The notes under the pieces: generated by a model | Told to the model about the DNA's origin: nothing | Databases searched by the model: none | What the model saw: only the letters and a program-made list of their open reading frames with translations | Program-made: the position numbers and the translations under genes | In this document: positions 1 through 6,012 of the stretch, piece after piece | Layout: each line of letters starts with the position of its first letter | Numbering within the stretch: position 1 is the stretch's first letter | From: Planctomycetota bacterium | GTDB lineage: Bacteria; Planctomycetota; Phycisphaerae; WQYP01 | NCBI GenBank assembly: GCA_021838985.1 | Contig: JAKCCC010000106.1 | Coordinates: forward strand, 1 to 6,811 | Length of the DNA stretch: 6,811 nt | Reading direction: 5' to 3'

Positions 1-1
1 C

Positions 2-763
2 GCCGCGGCGCAAACGGTGGCTGACGTTCTGGCTTTCCGTTGGCCGGATCCGGATGATTTTGACTACGCCGTCATCGCGGATGACTTACGCCACGATGAC
101 GGCTACCGGGTCATCAACGGGGGGGACTACGAACCATTTCTGGTGTACGCGGCCATGCGCGGCATGGAACAAGCGTACGAAGACCTGTTGGTGGCGCCGG
201 AAATCGCCGCCGCCGCACTGGAGAAGATGTTTGCCTTCCACTACGAGCGTAATCGGCGAACCTTCGAGATCGGCCAGGGGCGGATCGACATGATTACGAT
301 GGCGGAGGATTTAGGCGGCCAGACCGGCCCGTTATTCAGTTTAGAGGTTTACCGGCGCTTCCTGTTACCGAATCAGCGAAAAATGGCGGATCTGGCGCGG
401 TCGTATGGCGTGCACGTTTTTTACCATACCGACGGCGCCGCGCGGATCTTTCTGCCGGATCTCGTCGACGACGTCAAAATTGAACTGCTCAATCCGTTGC
501 AGTGGCGCTGCCCCGGCATGGAGCGCGAAACCTTGGCCCGTGACTATGGCGCTCGCCTGGTGCTGCACGGCGGAATCGACAACCAACAAACCCTGCCCTT
601 CGGCACCCCGGCGCAAGTGGCGGAGGAAGTGCGGCAAACCGCGGACCTATTTCACAAATGCCGCTGGATTTGCGCCCCCTGCCACAATATCCAGGCGATA
701 TCTCCAGTGGAAAACGTCATTGCCATGTACGAAACCGCCGCCCAATTAACCCCGCCGGCCTGA
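2..763 (+). CDS. Uroporphyrinogen decarboxylase (UroD)-family protein, 5'-truncated by window edge
   Basis: The reading frame is open from base 2 and ends at TGA 761-763, giving 253 visible residues. The family is usually about 340-370 residues, so the N-terminal third lies outside the window. The GTG at 17 is in frame but has no Shine-Dalgarno, and the WPDPDD stretch around it is internal in relatives, so it is not taken as the start. Family landmarks are DLGGQTG (308-328), the strand-end motif FYHTDG (419-436), GGID (569-580) and PCHNIQ (677-694), followed by the usual SPVENVIAMYE end. Many such proteins outside haem synthesis are corrinoid- or methyl-transfer enzymes (MtaA/CmuA type) or have no known role. 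Their usual H-x-C zinc motif reads H-T-D here, so cobalamin-type methyl transfer is uncertain. A true HemE is unlikely given the catabolic neighbours and divergent motifs. It converges on the SMP-30 gene and is probably a separate transcription unit. Confidence 0.88.
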   Translation, partial: AAAQTVADVLAFRWPDPDDFDYAVIADDLRHDDGYRVINGGDYEPFLVYAAMRGMEQAYEDLLVAPEIAAAALEKMFAFHYERNRRTFEIGQGRIDMITMAEDLGGQTGPLFSLEVYRRFLLPNQRKMADLARSYGVHVFYHTDGAARIFLPDLVDDVKIELLNPLQWRCPGMERETLARDYGARLVLHGGIDNQQTLPFGTPAQVAEEVRQTADLFHKCRWICAPCHNIQAISPVENVIAMYETAAQLTPPA

Positions 764-1115
764 CCCGCCTTTCAGCCTGGCGCCGCGCTCGCCGGTTAAG
801 TCCGCCCGGGGGTGGATCCGCTGCGGCGGACCAGGGCAGAGCACTGCGCCGCCCCGGCTGCCTTGGTTGCCAACCCGCCCCCGGTCCATCCGTGCGCCGG
901 GCCGGATCCTGCACCACCCGGTTGGAACAACCAGGTCCAGACTGCCGGGCCCTGTGTGGAGCGCACGACCTGAATAGTTGTACAACCCTGCACGTTCACC
1001 CGCGGGCCGGCCCCGCCCGGCCTAGGTCACCCCGGCGACTCTTCGGCGCAGGGTCTATGTACCTGGATGCGGTTTTGAAAATGATCCATAGAGGCGACGC
1101 TCTCGTTGGCTCCTC

Positions 1116-1144
1116 GCATGGCCGATGAGGGCATCGGCCCTACA
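1116..1144. repeat. REP-like palindromic hairpin, copy 1
   Basis: A perfect 8-base stem GGCCGATG (1120-1127) pairs with CATCGGCC (1132-1139) across a 4-base loop AGGG. It is preceded directly by GCAT (1116-1119) and followed by CTAC. The same plan, reverse-complemented, occurs at 5873-5901: GCAT, an 8-base stem with core CGATG, a 4-base G-rich loop, CATCG and a CTAC end. Position between convergent genes is typical of dispersed extragenic palindromes. The family name and copy number cannot be known from this window. Confidence 0.6.
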
Positions 1145-1169
1145 GGCGCTAAAATGCCGTTGGAACATT

Positions 1170-1186
1170 CGTTTCATGGCGAAACG
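1170..1186. other. Small hairpin downstream of SMP-30 gene (possible weak terminator)
   Basis: CGTTTC (1170-1175) pairs with GAAACG (1181-1186) across a 5-base loop. It lies 27 bases beyond the SMP-30 stop codon. The stem is only 6 base pairs and no T tract follows in the leftward direction, so termination is only a possibility. The chance of such a small stem arising at random is not low. Confidence 0.25.
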
Positions 1187-1213
1187 TTTGGGTTGATCCG
1201 CCCATTCGCCGCA

Positions 1214-2047
1214 TCAGGGCGCCAGCGCCAGCAGGCCCGGCCGACGCCAGCGCGTCCTCCAGACGGCGTGGTTGGTGTGTTCCGTGATCCATAAATCGCA
1301 GCCGTCCGCGCCGCCGAAATGCAAATTCGACGGTTTGGCGAATGGCAGGGTGATCCGCTCGACAGGCGCTCCTGTGGAATCGAAAACCTCGATCCGTCCT
1401 CCGCCCCAGTTGGTCGCCAGCAGATTTCCGTCCACATCGAAATCGAGGCCGTCCGGCCCGCCGTGGTGGTCACCAGTGAGTCTCGCCCACAGGCGTTTGT
1501 TGGCCACGCGACCCGGGCCAAGGATCTCGTAAGCCCACAGCTTCTTGACATAGGTTTCGGCGACGATGAGCGTCCGCCCGTCCGCGGTAACGGCGATGCC
1601 ATTGGAAAAGGCAAAACCGCCATCAAGGCGTACGACCTGCCCAGTGGCGCAGCGTGTGAACACTTCCCCCACCGGCTTTTCGATGCTGGAGCCGGCCGGC
1701 GCTGTAAAGTACAAATTGCCCGCCGGATCAAAGCACAGATCGTTGCAACCGCGGATCGGCTGTTCCTCATAAGTGTCGATGATCCGCTCGACTTTCCCGT
1801 CGGGGCTGACGCGACAGATACCCAGTTTCATATCGGCCACCCAGAGATGGTCCGCTTGGTCCACCATTAAACCCGCTGGAATGCCGCCGGTATTCGCGTG
1901 CTCGCGCACTTTACCATCGGGTTGCACCTCCAGCACCAAGCCCTGGCCTGGTGCGACCACGAAGAACCTTCCCTGGTGATCGAACATCGGCCCTTCCGCC
2001 CCCCGGATGCCCGTGGTCACCTGCGTAAACTGAAAACTTTCGGACAT
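1214..2047 (-). CDS. SMP-30/gluconolactonase/LRE-family protein
   Basis: This is a complete 277-residue six-bladed beta-propeller hydrolase of the family that opens sugar lactones (gluconolactonase, regucalcin) using a divalent metal. The metal-site motifs are in place: AEGP with Glu18, GCNDL with Asn102 and Asp103, FSNGIAV with Asn149, and GGPDGLDFD with Asp199. Repeated blade segments of the form W/L-V-A-D or L-Y-F-T occur near residues 67-72, 111-115 and 206-213, and the C terminus (NLHFGG then DLWITE) is canonical. Length fits the family (about 270-310). The ATG at 2047 is chosen because GAGGAG lies 8 bases upstream. There is no signal peptide, so it is probably cytoplasmic. It is the last leftward gene, 200 bases after the MFS carrier, so it may have its own promoter or belong to the same operon. 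The exact substrate is unknown; sugar or organic-acid lactones are likely. Confidence 0.9.
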   Translation of the reverse strand: MSESFQFTQVTTGIRGAEGPMFDHQGRFFVVAPGQGLVLEVQPDGKVREHANTGGIPAGLMVDQADHLWVADMKLGICRVSPDGKVERIIDTYEEQPIRGCNDLCFDPAGNLYFTAPAGSSIEKPVGEVFTRCATGQVVRLDGGFAFSNGIAVTADGRTLIVAETYVKKLWAYEILGPGRVANKRLWARLTGDHHGGPDGLDFDVDGNLLATNWGGGRIEVFDSTGAPVERITLPFAKPSNLHFGGADGCDLWITEHTNHAVWRTRWRRPGLLALAP

Positions 2048-2247
2048 AGCGTTGGCTCCTCTTCGTTAAAATACAGGCTGGCGCCAGTGGTGGGCGGGCG
2101 GCGCAGCGCTGCGGGTCCTTTACTGTTCCCACCCCCGGCAAGGTCTCCAAAGGTGACCCCACGATCCGCCGAAGGTCGCCGTGGGCGACTGAACTGCTCC
2201 GCCTCGGTACAGACCGGGGGCTATATAACATTTGGCGGTGCAGGTCA
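2048..2247. other. 200-base gap between MFS and SMP-30 genes
   Basis: No gene is supported here. Apart from the SMP-30 ribosome binding site, it holds a 10-base palindrome CTGGCGCCAG (2078-2087), a 12-base palindrome CGCAGCGCTGCG (2102-2113), and a short hairpin GTCGCC/GGCGAC (2175-2180 and 2184-2189) with a 3-base loop. The only A/T-rich box is TATATA at 2222-2227. Read leftward, with TTGTAG at 2253-2248 as a -35, the spacing would be 20 bases, which is too wide for a confident sigma-70 promoter. The gap is long enough for a separate SMP-30 promoter or for an attenuating structure. Confidence 0.5.
2056..2061 (-). promoter_or_regulatory. Shine-Dalgarno of the SMP-30-family gene
   Basis: On the minus strand GAGGAG is followed by an 8-base spacer and the ATG at 2047. 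This strong site fixes the start of the gene. Confidence 0.8.
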
Positions 2248-3732
2248 CTACAACTCCGGCGCGCGCTGGTGGGACTTCGCGGCGCTGGCGTCCACGGGCG
2301 GGGCCACATAATTTTTCGCACCGCCATAACGGTGCCATCCGCGGTAGACCAACAGCAGCACCAAAAGGGCGGGGATCGTCATCACCGCCTGCCAGAAGAA
2401 CGCATAGCGGTAGTTTCCCATCCAATCCAGGAAAACGCCAGCCAACGGGGGCGCCAGAATCATCACCACGGATTGGAATGCCGCTTGGGCGGAGCAAAAC
2501 TGGCCGTAGCGATCCGCGGGAAGCAGCGAGGCGTACATCGGAAGATTGGCCGCGAGGAAGAAAGCGGCGGGCACCTGCGCTACCAACAGAAAAATCAACA
2601 TGGTCCGTTCATTGTGGATGCCAAAAAAACAGAGAAAAGCGGTCACCGAAGTGGCCGCATAAACCGCCAGGCTCACCCGCAATGGATGGAGTTTATCACA
2701 AATCCACCCGGCGGGGATCAACAGCAGGAAGGTGAGAACGATGGTCCAGGAGAGGACTTGGCCGATCTGTTCCAGCGAGAGTTTGAGCGTGTCGCGGTAA
2801 AAGAAAATCAGAAACACGCTGGTGCTGGAGGCCATGTTGAAAAGGCTGGTGCTCAGAAAGAACCATACATAGTAAGGATTGCGGAAGCATTCCTTAAAAT
2901 AGGTCCGGACCATTCCAACGGCCCCCCCGCCATGTCCGCGCGGCATCAGCGGCGGGGGTGGATATCGCCCTTCCTTGACCCGCAGGCACATCAGCATGAA
3001 GGCCGCGAAGTAGAACACCCCGATGCCGATAAAGATGGCTTTCATATGGGTGCTGGCCAGGCCGAAAATATAGTAGTTCCAGATCCATCCGCCGCCGGTG
3101 GCGGCAAACTGAAACAGGGAGATGAACCGCCCCAGGAAAGCCTGCGGTACGACATCGGCCCACAGGTAATAATAGACGGAGCCCACAAACATATTGAAAA
3201 CCTGAAATCCGACCATGCAAATGCCCAGGACGATCAGAATGGCCCAGGCCCTGGACAGCGTCAGGCCGGGGTGGAGGGTCGCCACGTGGTGCAGCCAGGT
3301 TCCAAGGTCCGTGCTGTACGCGGTAAGGACCAGAAACAGGGTGATGAAAGGGGTAGGCCAGAAGAGAAAGGGTATCCGGCGGCCGCGTGGTCCGCGATGG
3401 CGGTCGCTCCAGGTGCTGATGATGGGACACAGGATCATATTCAGCGCGGCGGGAATACTCACCACAATCAGACCGATGGTGAAGTTGGAGGCGTGGGCGC
3501 TCTTGAGCTTCAGCGGCAGCAGGGCCGGCATCACCAGTTCCATCAGCCGCAGGCAGAAACCTCCCCACAAGAGCCAGAAGAACACGCCCACCAGCCCCAT
3601 TTTGGTGTATAGAAGCGTGCCGGCTTGATAGGTTCGCTTCGGTACCGGCGGAGCCTGCGCGGAGGGAAGCGATCCGGACGCCGCCGCGTCAGGCGCCGGT
3701 ATGTGCTGGGGCGATTGGTTAGGACAGGTCAT
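2248..3732 (-). CDS. Major facilitator superfamily (MFS) transporter, GPH/SLC45-like
   Basis: This is a 494-residue integral membrane carrier with about twelve predicted transmembrane helices, near residues 45-63, 84-105, 119-137, 161-183, 205-224, 231-250, 288-311, 325-344, 352-371, 377-396, 415-436 and 442-464. The loop after helix 2 reads SDRHRGPRGRRIPF (109-122), a variant of MFS motif A resembling the glycoside-pentoside-hexuronide and SLC45 sugar symporters. The central loop (251-287) and C-terminal tail are hydrophilic. The first 44 residues are a Pro/Ala/Ser-rich extension with no signal-peptide character. The ATG at 3732 has no clear Shine-Dalgarno. It lies 26 bases after the OCD-family stop, so translational coupling is possible; Met45 is an alternative start but also lacks a ribosome site. 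By context it would move the pathway substrate or product. Direction and substrate are not readable. Confidence 0.88.
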   Translation of the reverse strand: MTCPNQSPQHIPAPDAAASGSLPSAQAPPVPKRTYQAGTLLYTKMGLVGVFFWLLWGGFCLRLMELVMPALLPLKLKSAHASNFTIGLIVVSIPAALNMILCPIISTWSDRHRGPRGRRIPFLFWPTPFITLFLVLTAYSTDLGTWLHHVATLHPGLTLSRAWAILIVLGICMVGFQVFNMFVGSVYYYLWADVVPQAFLGRFISLFQFAATGGGWIWNYYIFGLASTHMKAIFIGIGVFYFAAFMLMCLRVKEGRYPPPPLMPRGHGGGAVGMVRTYFKECFRNPYYVWFFLSTSLFNMASSTSVFLIFFYRDTLKLSLEQIGQVLSWTIVLTFLLLIPAGWICDKLHPLRVSLAVYAATSVTAFLCFFGIHNERTMLIFLLVAQVPAAFFLAANLPMYASLLPADRYGQFCSAQAAFQSVVMILAPPLAGVFLDWMGNYRYAFFWQAVMTIPALLVLLLVYRGWHRYGGAKNYVAPPVDASAAKSHQRAPEL

Positions 3733-3758
3733 AAGGATTAAGTGGTGCGGAATTCAGG

Positions 3759-4727
3759 CTAAAGCGGCAGCCACTGGCCAAGCCCTTTTTCGCGCGCGGC
3801 GCGGTAAAGCAGAATGGCCACCGCCATGTCTTCCAGGGCCAGGCCCAGATTAACACCAATCGTTAATTCGCTCTCGTTCTGGCGCCCCGGCTTTTTCCCG
3901 GCCACCAGTTCGCCAAGATCGCCGTCGGGGCGGCGCACGCTCTGAAAGTAGCCGATTTTCTTGTAATACTCCTGCTGGGCCAAGTCATCGGTGAACAGCT
4001 TTGCCGCAGCGGTAAACACTTCCGGCTTCAGATAAGAGTCAAAATCCACGGGAGAAATAAAAGCTCCCTTTCCGAGCCACGCCTTTTCCAAAACGGGGGA
4101 AGGATTCTTCAGGATCGGACCGGCGGTGACAATCATATCGGCATGGTGACACGCCTCCTGGGGATTAGCGCAGAGCACCGCCTCCAATCTCCATAGCTTC
4201 CCGGCTTCGGCGCAAAACTCCCGGGCCGCGGACGTGTTCAGATCGTAGGCCTGCACCCGCGAGAGTTGTGGAAATACCACCTTTATTGCCTCCAGATTGC
4301 TGCGGCCCTGCACGCCGCAACCTAAGATGGCCACGCAGGTGGAATTGGAACGCGCCAGATACTTGGCCGCGACCGCCGTGGCCGCCCCGGTTCGTTTGGC
4401 CGTGATCCAGGTACAATCCATCACCGCGATGGGAAAGCCGGTCTGGGGGTCATTCAAAATCAGCAAGCCGCTGATATAGGGAAGCTTTTTCGGCATATTC
4501 TGGGGAAAACCGCTGACCCATTTGACACCTGCGGCGCCCATCCGCGGAAGGTACGCCGGCATGGCGTGAATGAAGGCATCGGGCAGCGGATGGATGCCGG
4601 GCTTGGGCGGCATCTCCACGCGTCCGTGCCCTTTTTCCACAAACGCCTCTTCCACCGCCGTAATCACCCGGGCCATCGGCATGGCCAGTGATTCCACCGT
4701 GCTTCGAGAAAGGTAAAGAATATCCAT
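3759..4727 (-). CDS. Ornithine cyclodeaminase/mu-crystallin-family protein
   Basis: This is a 322-residue NAD(P)-dependent enzyme of the family that includes ornithine cyclodeaminase, archaeal alanine dehydrogenase, ketimine reductases and SbnB-type amino-acid synthases. A substrate domain comes first: VKWVSG with Lys69, then the RTGAATA segment with Arg112. A Rossmann fold follows, with nucleotide-binding motif GCGVQG (136-141), and Asp228 lies in SPVDFD. From memory, Lys69, Arg112 and Asp228 match catalytic positions of Pseudomonas ornithine cyclodeaminase. The C-terminal segment (ELTIGVNLGLALEDMAVA) is typical. The ATG at 4727 is preferred over an in-frame upstream start at 4787, because GAGGA stands 7 bases upstream and the longer form would overlap the C45 gene. 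Family members range from lyases to reductases, so the reaction stays open; acting on an amino or imino acid released by the upstream C45 enzyme is an inference. Confidence 0.9.
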   Translation of the reverse strand: MDILYLSRSTVESLAMPMARVITAVEEAFVEKGHGRVEMPPKPGIHPLPDAFIHAMPAYLPRMGAAGVKWVSGFPQNMPKKLPYISGLLILNDPQTGFPIAVMDCTWITAKRTGAATAVAAKYLARSNSTCVAILGCGVQGRSNLEAIKVVFPQLSRVQAYDLNTSAAREFCAEAGKLWRLEAVLCANPQEACHHADMIVTAGPILKNPSPVLEKAWLGKGAFISPVDFDSYLKPEVFTAAAKLFTDDLAQQEYYKKIGYFQSVRRPDGDLGELVAGKKPGRQNESELTIGVNLGLALEDMAVAILLYRAAREKGLGQWLPL

Positions 4728-4734
4728 GGCATTA

Positions 4735-4739
4735 TCCTC
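4735..4739 (-). promoter_or_regulatory. Shine-Dalgarno of the OCD-family gene, overlapping the C45 stop
   Basis: The minus strand reads TGAGGATAATGCCATG. The TGA stop of the C45 gene shares its GA with the GAGGA ribosome site, and the ATG follows 7 bases later. This implies translational coupling and decides the OCD start at 4727. Confidence 0.8.
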
Positions 4740-5778
4740 AAACCTGGTACACGGCGAAATCATGCCGGCAGACATAGCCTCTGGCAATCCGGAATTCTTT
4801 TTTCGCCGGAAGCATATAGAAACAGTCGAGCGTCAGGTGCGGGGTTCCGTGCTGGCAGATGCACAGCCCCTCTTTCGGGGCATGATCCCGATAGATCGTC
4901 TCCACAGCCCGGCCATCGATGTGGCTGCGGAACCGTTCCGCCAGCGCGGCGATCCTGGCCGCCCGCGACTGGGAGTTCCATTTGGTGCTCGACGGCGGGA
5001 GTTTTTGTTTCGCCGCGCGGCGGATAGCGGCGCACTGGTAATGGTTGGCGCGGGTGATAATGTCCCGGCACTGAACTGCCTCGACACGGCCGGGCATCGC
5101 TTCGAGCACCCAGACTTCGCCGGCGGTGTCGGCGATAAAAAAATTGAAACAACCGGCGTTGCGGGTGCGCCGGACCAGCGCCAGCGCCGCCGAACAGTCG
5201 CGACACCCCAGAATGCCGGCGATCAAAGTGTACGTGGGTATGCCGGGCTGGGGCAGCACCTTGGGGCGCATTCCCGAGGTGGTCCAGCAGAGGGCCAGGC
5301 CATGTTCGTTGATACCCGCGGCGGCCCATAGGCCCGGCATCGTGTAGGTAAGCGTGGCGGGGGTGGCGTCCGTGCACATTCGTAACAGTTGAGGCCATGG
5401 ATACAGCGGCGGCCGATCATCCCAGCTTTGTGCGATCAGGGCGGCGCTGTCCGGAGTCGCCGGCCCGGTGGCGCCCAGCGCCGTGCAATGGCAGTGGTCG
5501 TGGCCGTACTCTTCCTGGAGCTGCAGGGCGGTCAACTCCTCCAGAGACAGGCCGCTGCCCTGGGCCACCCCGTGTAAGAACTCGACGACAGGTTCCTGCC
5601 ACCGCCGGAGGATTTTCCAGCACTGCCGCGCGTAGCGGCGCCGGCGTGTACTTAGCCCCCCATCGGGAATATTCTTCAGGAAGATGCGGAGTCGTTCCGC
5701 CTGCTGATCGCCATAAGCCTTTCCGCAGGCGCGAGGGGAACCGCGGTATTCCAAAAGGGGGTGAATACTGGGGAGCAT
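4738..5778 (-). CDS. C45-family (acyl-CoA:6-aminopenicillanic-acid acyltransferase-like) Ntn hydrolase
   Basis: This 346-residue protein resembles peptidase family C45, the Ntn-fold enzymes that include fungal isopenicillin-N acyltransferase (about 357 residues). These mature by self-cleavage before a nucleophilic Cys and transfer or hydrolyse acyl amides. The N-terminal segment YRGSPRACGKAYG (11-23) matches the family's leading Gly-rich repeat. The candidate nucleophile is Cys98 in HCHCTALG. Then come AQSWD (116-120), the conserved Gly-Asn-Gly stretch AAAGINEHGL (152-161), FFIADTAGEVWVLEAMPG (213-230) and RANHY (243-247). The residue before the nucleophile is His97, where the penicillin enzyme has Gly, so self-processing may differ. 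There is no signal peptide, suggesting cytoplasmic action. The ATG at 5778 is chosen because GGGAGG lies 8 bases upstream; an in-frame TTG at 5811 extends into the inverted-repeat element and has no ribosome site. The substrate is unknown. Confidence 0.82.
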   Translation of the reverse strand: MLPSIHPLLEYRGSPRACGKAYGDQQAERLRIFLKNIPDGGLSTRRRRYARQCWKILRRWQEPVVEFLHGVAQGSGLSLEELTALQLQEEYGHDHCHCTALGATGPATPDSAALIAQSWDDRPPLYPWPQLLRMCTDATPATLTYTMPGLWAAAGINEHGLALCWTTSGMRPKVLPQPGIPTYTLIAGILGCRDCSAALALVRRTRNAGCFNFFIADTAGEVWVLEAMPGRVEAVQCRDIITRANHYQCAAIRRAAKQKLPPSSTKWNSQSRAARIAALAERFRSHIDGRAVETIYRDHAPKEGLCICQHGTPHLTLDCFYMLPAKKEFRIARGYVCRHDFAVYQV

Positions 5779-5781
5779 AAC

Positions 5782-5790
5782 GGATTCCTC
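5782..5790 (+). repeat. 9-base direct repeat, left copy (candidate target-site duplication)
   Basis: GGATTCCTC is repeated exactly at 6004-6012 on the far side of the inverted-repeat element. The left copy also forms part of the ribosome binding site of the C45 gene on the other strand. Confidence 0.5.
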
Positions 5791-5792
5791 CC
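5787..5792 (-). promoter_or_regulatory. Shine-Dalgarno of the C45-family gene, spanning the element junction
   Basis: The minus strand reads GGGAGGAATCCGTTATG: GGGAGG, an 8-base spacer, then ATG at 5778. The two outer G residues (5791-5792) would belong to the inserted element if the insertion model is right, so the present site was partly rebuilt at the junction. Confidence 0.75.
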
Positions 5793-5800
5793 AAAGGATA

Positions 5801-5823
5801 GGGTGTGACAATTTTTCGGGGAG
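5801..5823 (+). repeat. Left terminal inverted repeat
   Basis: The 19-base core GTGACAATTTTTCGGGGAG (5805-5823) is the exact reverse complement of 5974-5992 except for register: it pairs with CTCCCCG...GTCAC at 5974-5992. Adding the outer GGG and one mismatched base gives 22 of 23 paired with 5973-5995. Confidence 0.85.
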
Positions 5824-5870
5824 CGGGATTCTCCGGCGATCCCCAACCCCGCCTTCTCGAAACCAGTGTC

Positions 5871-5901
5871 ACGTAGCCGGCGATGTCCCCATCGCCGATG
5901 C
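5871..5901. repeat. REP-like palindromic hairpin, copy 2 (inside the element)
   Basis: CGGCGATG (5878-5885) pairs with CATCGCCG (5890-5897) across a 4-base loop, an 8-base perfect stem. On the minus strand it is preceded by GCAT (5901-5898) and followed by GCTACGT. This matches the plan of the hairpin at 1116-1144, which has the same stem length, loop length, core CGATG/CATCG, GCAT lead and CTAC end. Confidence 0.6.
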
Positions 5902-5972
5902 GGTCAAAACTCCTCGCCCCATTTTCCAACCCCAGGCCCCGGAAGGTGGTGGGCGGTGCGCCCTCCCCGGCC

Positions 5973-5995
5973 CCTCCCCGAAAAATTGTCACGCC
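5973..5995 (-). repeat. Right terminal inverted repeat
   Basis: CTCCCCGAAAAATTGTCAC (5974-5992) is the perfect 19-base partner of 5805-5823, extended by a mismatch and CCC outward. At 19 exact bases, chance is very unlikely in a window of this size. Confidence 0.85.
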
Positions 5996-6003
5996 CCAAA
6001 GAT

Positions 6004-6012
6004 GGATTCCTC
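6004..6012 (+). repeat. 9-base direct repeat, right copy (candidate target-site duplication)
   Basis: GGATTCCTC is identical to 5782-5790. Its last base (6012) is the final base of the TAG stop codon of the enolase-like gene on the minus strand. Confidence 0.5.

Larger units (their letters stand above)
764..1213. other. Convergent intergenic gap, no supported gene
   Basis: These 450 bases separate the 3' ends of the UroD-family and SMP-30-family genes. Open frames here are G+C-driven. None shows a recognisable family, a Shine-Dalgarno with a sensible start, or protein-like composition (they are rich in R, P, G and A). The contents I can point to are a REP-like hairpin (1116-1144), a small A/T-richer hairpin (1170-1186), a 10-base palindrome GTTGTACAAC (977-986), and an inverted repeat of GTCCGCC (800-806) with GGCGGAC (825-831) that lacks a T tract. 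No classical G+C-rich stem followed by a T run was found for either flanking gene. The region could be decayed coding sequence, but no homology is visible by eye. Confidence 0.6.
5791..6003. mobile_element. MITE-like non-coding inverted-repeat element
   Basis: This 213-base segment between the enolase-like and C45 genes carries near-terminal inverted repeats (5801-5823 and 5973-5995) and an internal REP-like hairpin (5871-5901). Exact 9-base direct repeats flank it (5782-5790 and 6004-6012). No transposase or other gene fits inside, so if mobile it would need a partner in trans. The inverted repeats begin 8-10 bases inside the proposed ends, so the true boundaries may differ by several bases. 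CAAAGGAT just left and CAAAGAT just right of the inverted repeats offer an alternative, imperfect duplication. Other readings are a long intercistronic RNA stem or a repeat of unknown type. Confidence 0.55.

Noticed and set aside
800..831. GTCCGCC/GGCGGAC inverted repeat as a terminator of the UroD-family gene
   Set aside because: The stem is 7 base pairs with an 18-base loop and no T run follows, so it does not fit an intrinsic terminator.
977..986. GTTGTACAAC palindrome as a GntR/LacI-type operator
   Set aside because: Ten-base palindromes are common by chance, and it lies between the 3' ends of two convergent genes, where an operator is unlikely.
658..1128. 156-codon plus-strand frame crossing the UroD 3' end and the gap
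   Set aside because: It overlaps the UroD gene in another frame, is rich in R, P, G and A as expected of random G+C-rich sequence, and has no ribosome site or recognised domain.
1104..2061. 12-base direct repeat CGTTGGCTCCTC at 1104-1115 and 2050-2061, flanking the SMP-30 gene
   Set aside because: About one exact 12-base repeat is expected by chance in a window of this size, and the right copy is explained by the SMP-30 ribosome site. There are no inverted repeats or other boundary signs to support a mobile cassette.
2102..2113. 12-base perfect palindrome CGCAGCGCTGCG as an operator
   Set aside because: In G+C-rich DNA one or two such palindromes are expected by chance in 6.8 kb, and there is no regulator gene or second copy nearby.
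2222..2253. Leftward promoter for SMP-30 with TATATA at 2222-2227 and TTGTAG at 2248-2253
   Set aside because: The spacing is 20 bases, and the alternative -10 (GTTATA) at 18 bases is a poor match. It was kept only as a remark in the gap description.
2269..3612. Long 447-codon plus-strand open frame opposite the MFS gene
   Set aside because: Its product is rich in H, Q, G and E with no family resemblance, and it lies antisense to a gene with clear transmembrane helices. It is a shadow of the codon pattern.
5417..5992. 191-codon minus-strand frame covering the inverted-repeat element and the C45 5' end
   Set aside because: It runs out of frame through the well-supported C45 gene and ends inside the inverted repeat. 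Its openness is explained by base composition.
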